From Robiginitomaculum sp. (GTDB taxonomy: Bacteria > Pseudomonadota > Alphaproteobacteria > Caulobacterales > Maricaulaceae), in contig JALSYJ010000043.1 of NCBI GenBank assembly GCA_027071965.1, forward strand, positions 1 through 5,243: a DNA stretch of 5,243 bases, written 5' to 3'. The position numbers and the translations under genes were made by a program. Shown in pieces: positions 4,819 through 5,243 of the stretch (its first letter is position 1; each line of letters starts with the position of its first letter). Below the pieces are notes generated by a model that was given only the letters and a program-made list of their open reading frames with translations, ran no database searches and was not told the origin of the DNA.

Positions 4819-4925
4819 AGCTTCGTGCATGGCGCGTTCATGTTAGCTTGGATGGCGTTATTAATAACGGGATTTTGGTTATTCATGCTTGGGTTTCCCT
4901 TTTCTCGGTTGGTTTGAGGAAATAA
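4815..4925 (+). CDS. Small uncertain ORF, 36 codons, overlapping the methyltransferase stop
   Basis: A GTG at 4815 overlaps the methyltransferase stop as GTGA, with GGAGG at 4806-4810 four bases upstream. It encodes a 36-residue peptide (starting VKLRAWRVHVSLDG). It has no family resemblance that I recognise, and its end overlaps the minus-strand DUF3489 gene. It may be a truncated start of the gene that once followed the methyltransferase, or chance. Confidence 0.25.
   Translation: MKLRAWRVHVSLDGVINNGILVIHAWVSLFSVGLRK
4856..4869. promoter_or_regulatory. Perfect 14-bp palindrome
   Basis: CGTTATTAATAACG reads the same on both strands with no central loop. It lies between two converging genes, so it is not in a usual operator position. 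Without a loop it is a poor terminator and more like a dimeric protein-binding site, or part of the end of an inserted segment. Confidence 0.4.
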
Positions 4926-5110
4926 CGACGGTCAGCGTCTTGTTTTTCTGAGCTCAACTCAAAGCCTTCGAGCTTTTTGATGACCCGGGATAAAACGCCG
5001 CGCACCGTATGTTTTTGCCAGCCCGTCAGCTTCATCATCTCATCGATGCTAGCTCCTTCCTTGGTGCTGAGCGTTTCGATGATCTGTGCTTGTTTGGTGG
5101 TCTTACTCAT
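4883..5110 (-). CDS. DUF3489 family small helix-turn-helix protein
   Basis: 75 residues. The sequence follows the DUF3489 pattern I recall: TKQAQIIETLSTKEGASIDEM, then the recognition-like GWQKHTVRGVLSRVIKKL (about 31-48), then a beta-wing with SSEKQDADRRYFL. It is a small winged-helix-like DNA-binding protein of unknown role, common in proteobacterial prophages near methyltransferase and terminase genes. The start is supported by AGGAGGT (complement of 5116-5122) five bases upstream. It is transcribed against the methyltransferase, whereas such genes often run with the phage operon, so a local inversion or insertion is possible. It begins only 22 bases after the stop of a transposase fragment on the same strand. 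Confidence 0.82.
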   Translation of the reverse strand: MSKTTKQAQIIETLSTKEGASIDEMMKLTGWQKHTVRGVLSRVIKKLEGFELSSEKQDADRRYFLKPTEKRETQA

Positions 5111-5132
5111 TACTTACCTCCTATGATTAGTT

Positions 5133-5243
5133 TCAAGTTGAAAGTTTTGTAAAAGTTGTAAAATCTTCGAACACCCAGTTATTTTTGAGGGTGTGGAAGA
5201 TGGTGTTGAGCAATTTTCTAGCGGTGGCGATGATGGCTTTGCC
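5133..5243 (-). mobile_element. C-terminal end of a transposase resembling the IS110 family, cut by the window edge
   Basis: On the minus strand 36 codons are open from the window edge to TGA at 5133-5135. The peptide contains GKAIIATARKLLNTIFHTL followed by NNWVFEDF, which resembles the C-terminal helix and tail of IS110-type (DEDD) transposases; the A-R-K-L-L helix and W-V-F-E-D-F tail are the features I recognise. The rest of the gene, including the catalytic DEDD part, lies outside. The stop is 22 bases before the DUF3489 start, leaving almost no room for an IS end on this side. The element may therefore be truncated here, or DUF3489 is unusually close to it. Confidence 0.6.
5164..5200. 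other. Imperfect hairpin inside the transposase 3' end
   Basis: TCTTC plus ACACCC (5164-5168, 5171-5176) pair with GGGTGT plus GAAGA (5189-5194, 5196-5200), leaving a small internal loop and a 12-base terminal loop. It lies within coding sequence, so it may be chance or a structure near the IS end. Confidence 0.35.

Overview
The window reads as the replication/recombination-to-packaging segment of a prophage or prophage-like island in a bacterium, most likely an alphaproteobacterium. Three things support this: tightly packed phage-style small genes (RuvC-like resolvase, DUF6378, DUF6362), a ParB-N/adenine methyltransferase fusion of the type common in alphaproteobacterial prophages, and a DUF3489 protein. 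Base composition is moderate by eye, with an AT-rich ATPase gene and one clearly GC-rich island. The taxonomic and family assignments come from recalled family signatures, not from a search.

Layout. Bases 1-366 are the 3' end of a + strand gene, possibly the winged-helix tail of a replication protein. Bases 367-707 are a gene-poor stretch with AAACTGC repeats, a perfect hairpin, an imperfect tandem duplication of about 80 bp and a pair of mutually exclusive hairpins. Bases 708-1850 hold a compact + strand operon (RuvC-like nuclease, DUF6378, DUF6362) whose joints are an ATGA overlap and a stop codon embedded in a full Shine-Dalgarno sequence. Bases 1845-3029 hold an AAA_14/DUF4143 ATPase on the opposite strand, convergent with the operon. 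It looks like an accessory insert that separates the operon from its usual downstream partner.

Bases 3030-3525 are the most information-rich non-coding stretch: a second AAACTGC repeat/inverted-repeat cluster, a 16-bp perfect terminator-like stem, an overlapping alternative stem, a good sigma70-type promoter with a GTTGCAAC-type dyad just after it, and a GC-rich element able to fold into several helices. This long leader precedes the ParB-N/methyltransferase gene (3526-4818). After it come a small uncertain ORF with a 14-bp perfect palindrome, then a minus-strand DUF3489 gene (4883-5110), and finally the C-terminal end of a transposase resembling the IS110 family that runs off the right edge.

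How the genes may work together (inference): the resolvase would process branched DNA during phage recombination or packaging, DUF6378 and DUF6362 are early phage accessory proteins, and the methyltransferase would modify the phage DNA. The ATPase and the IS fragment look like later additions. The best candidate for something undescribed is the promoter, dyad and structured GC-rich leader upstream of the methyltransferase, together with the alternative-stem terminator next to it.
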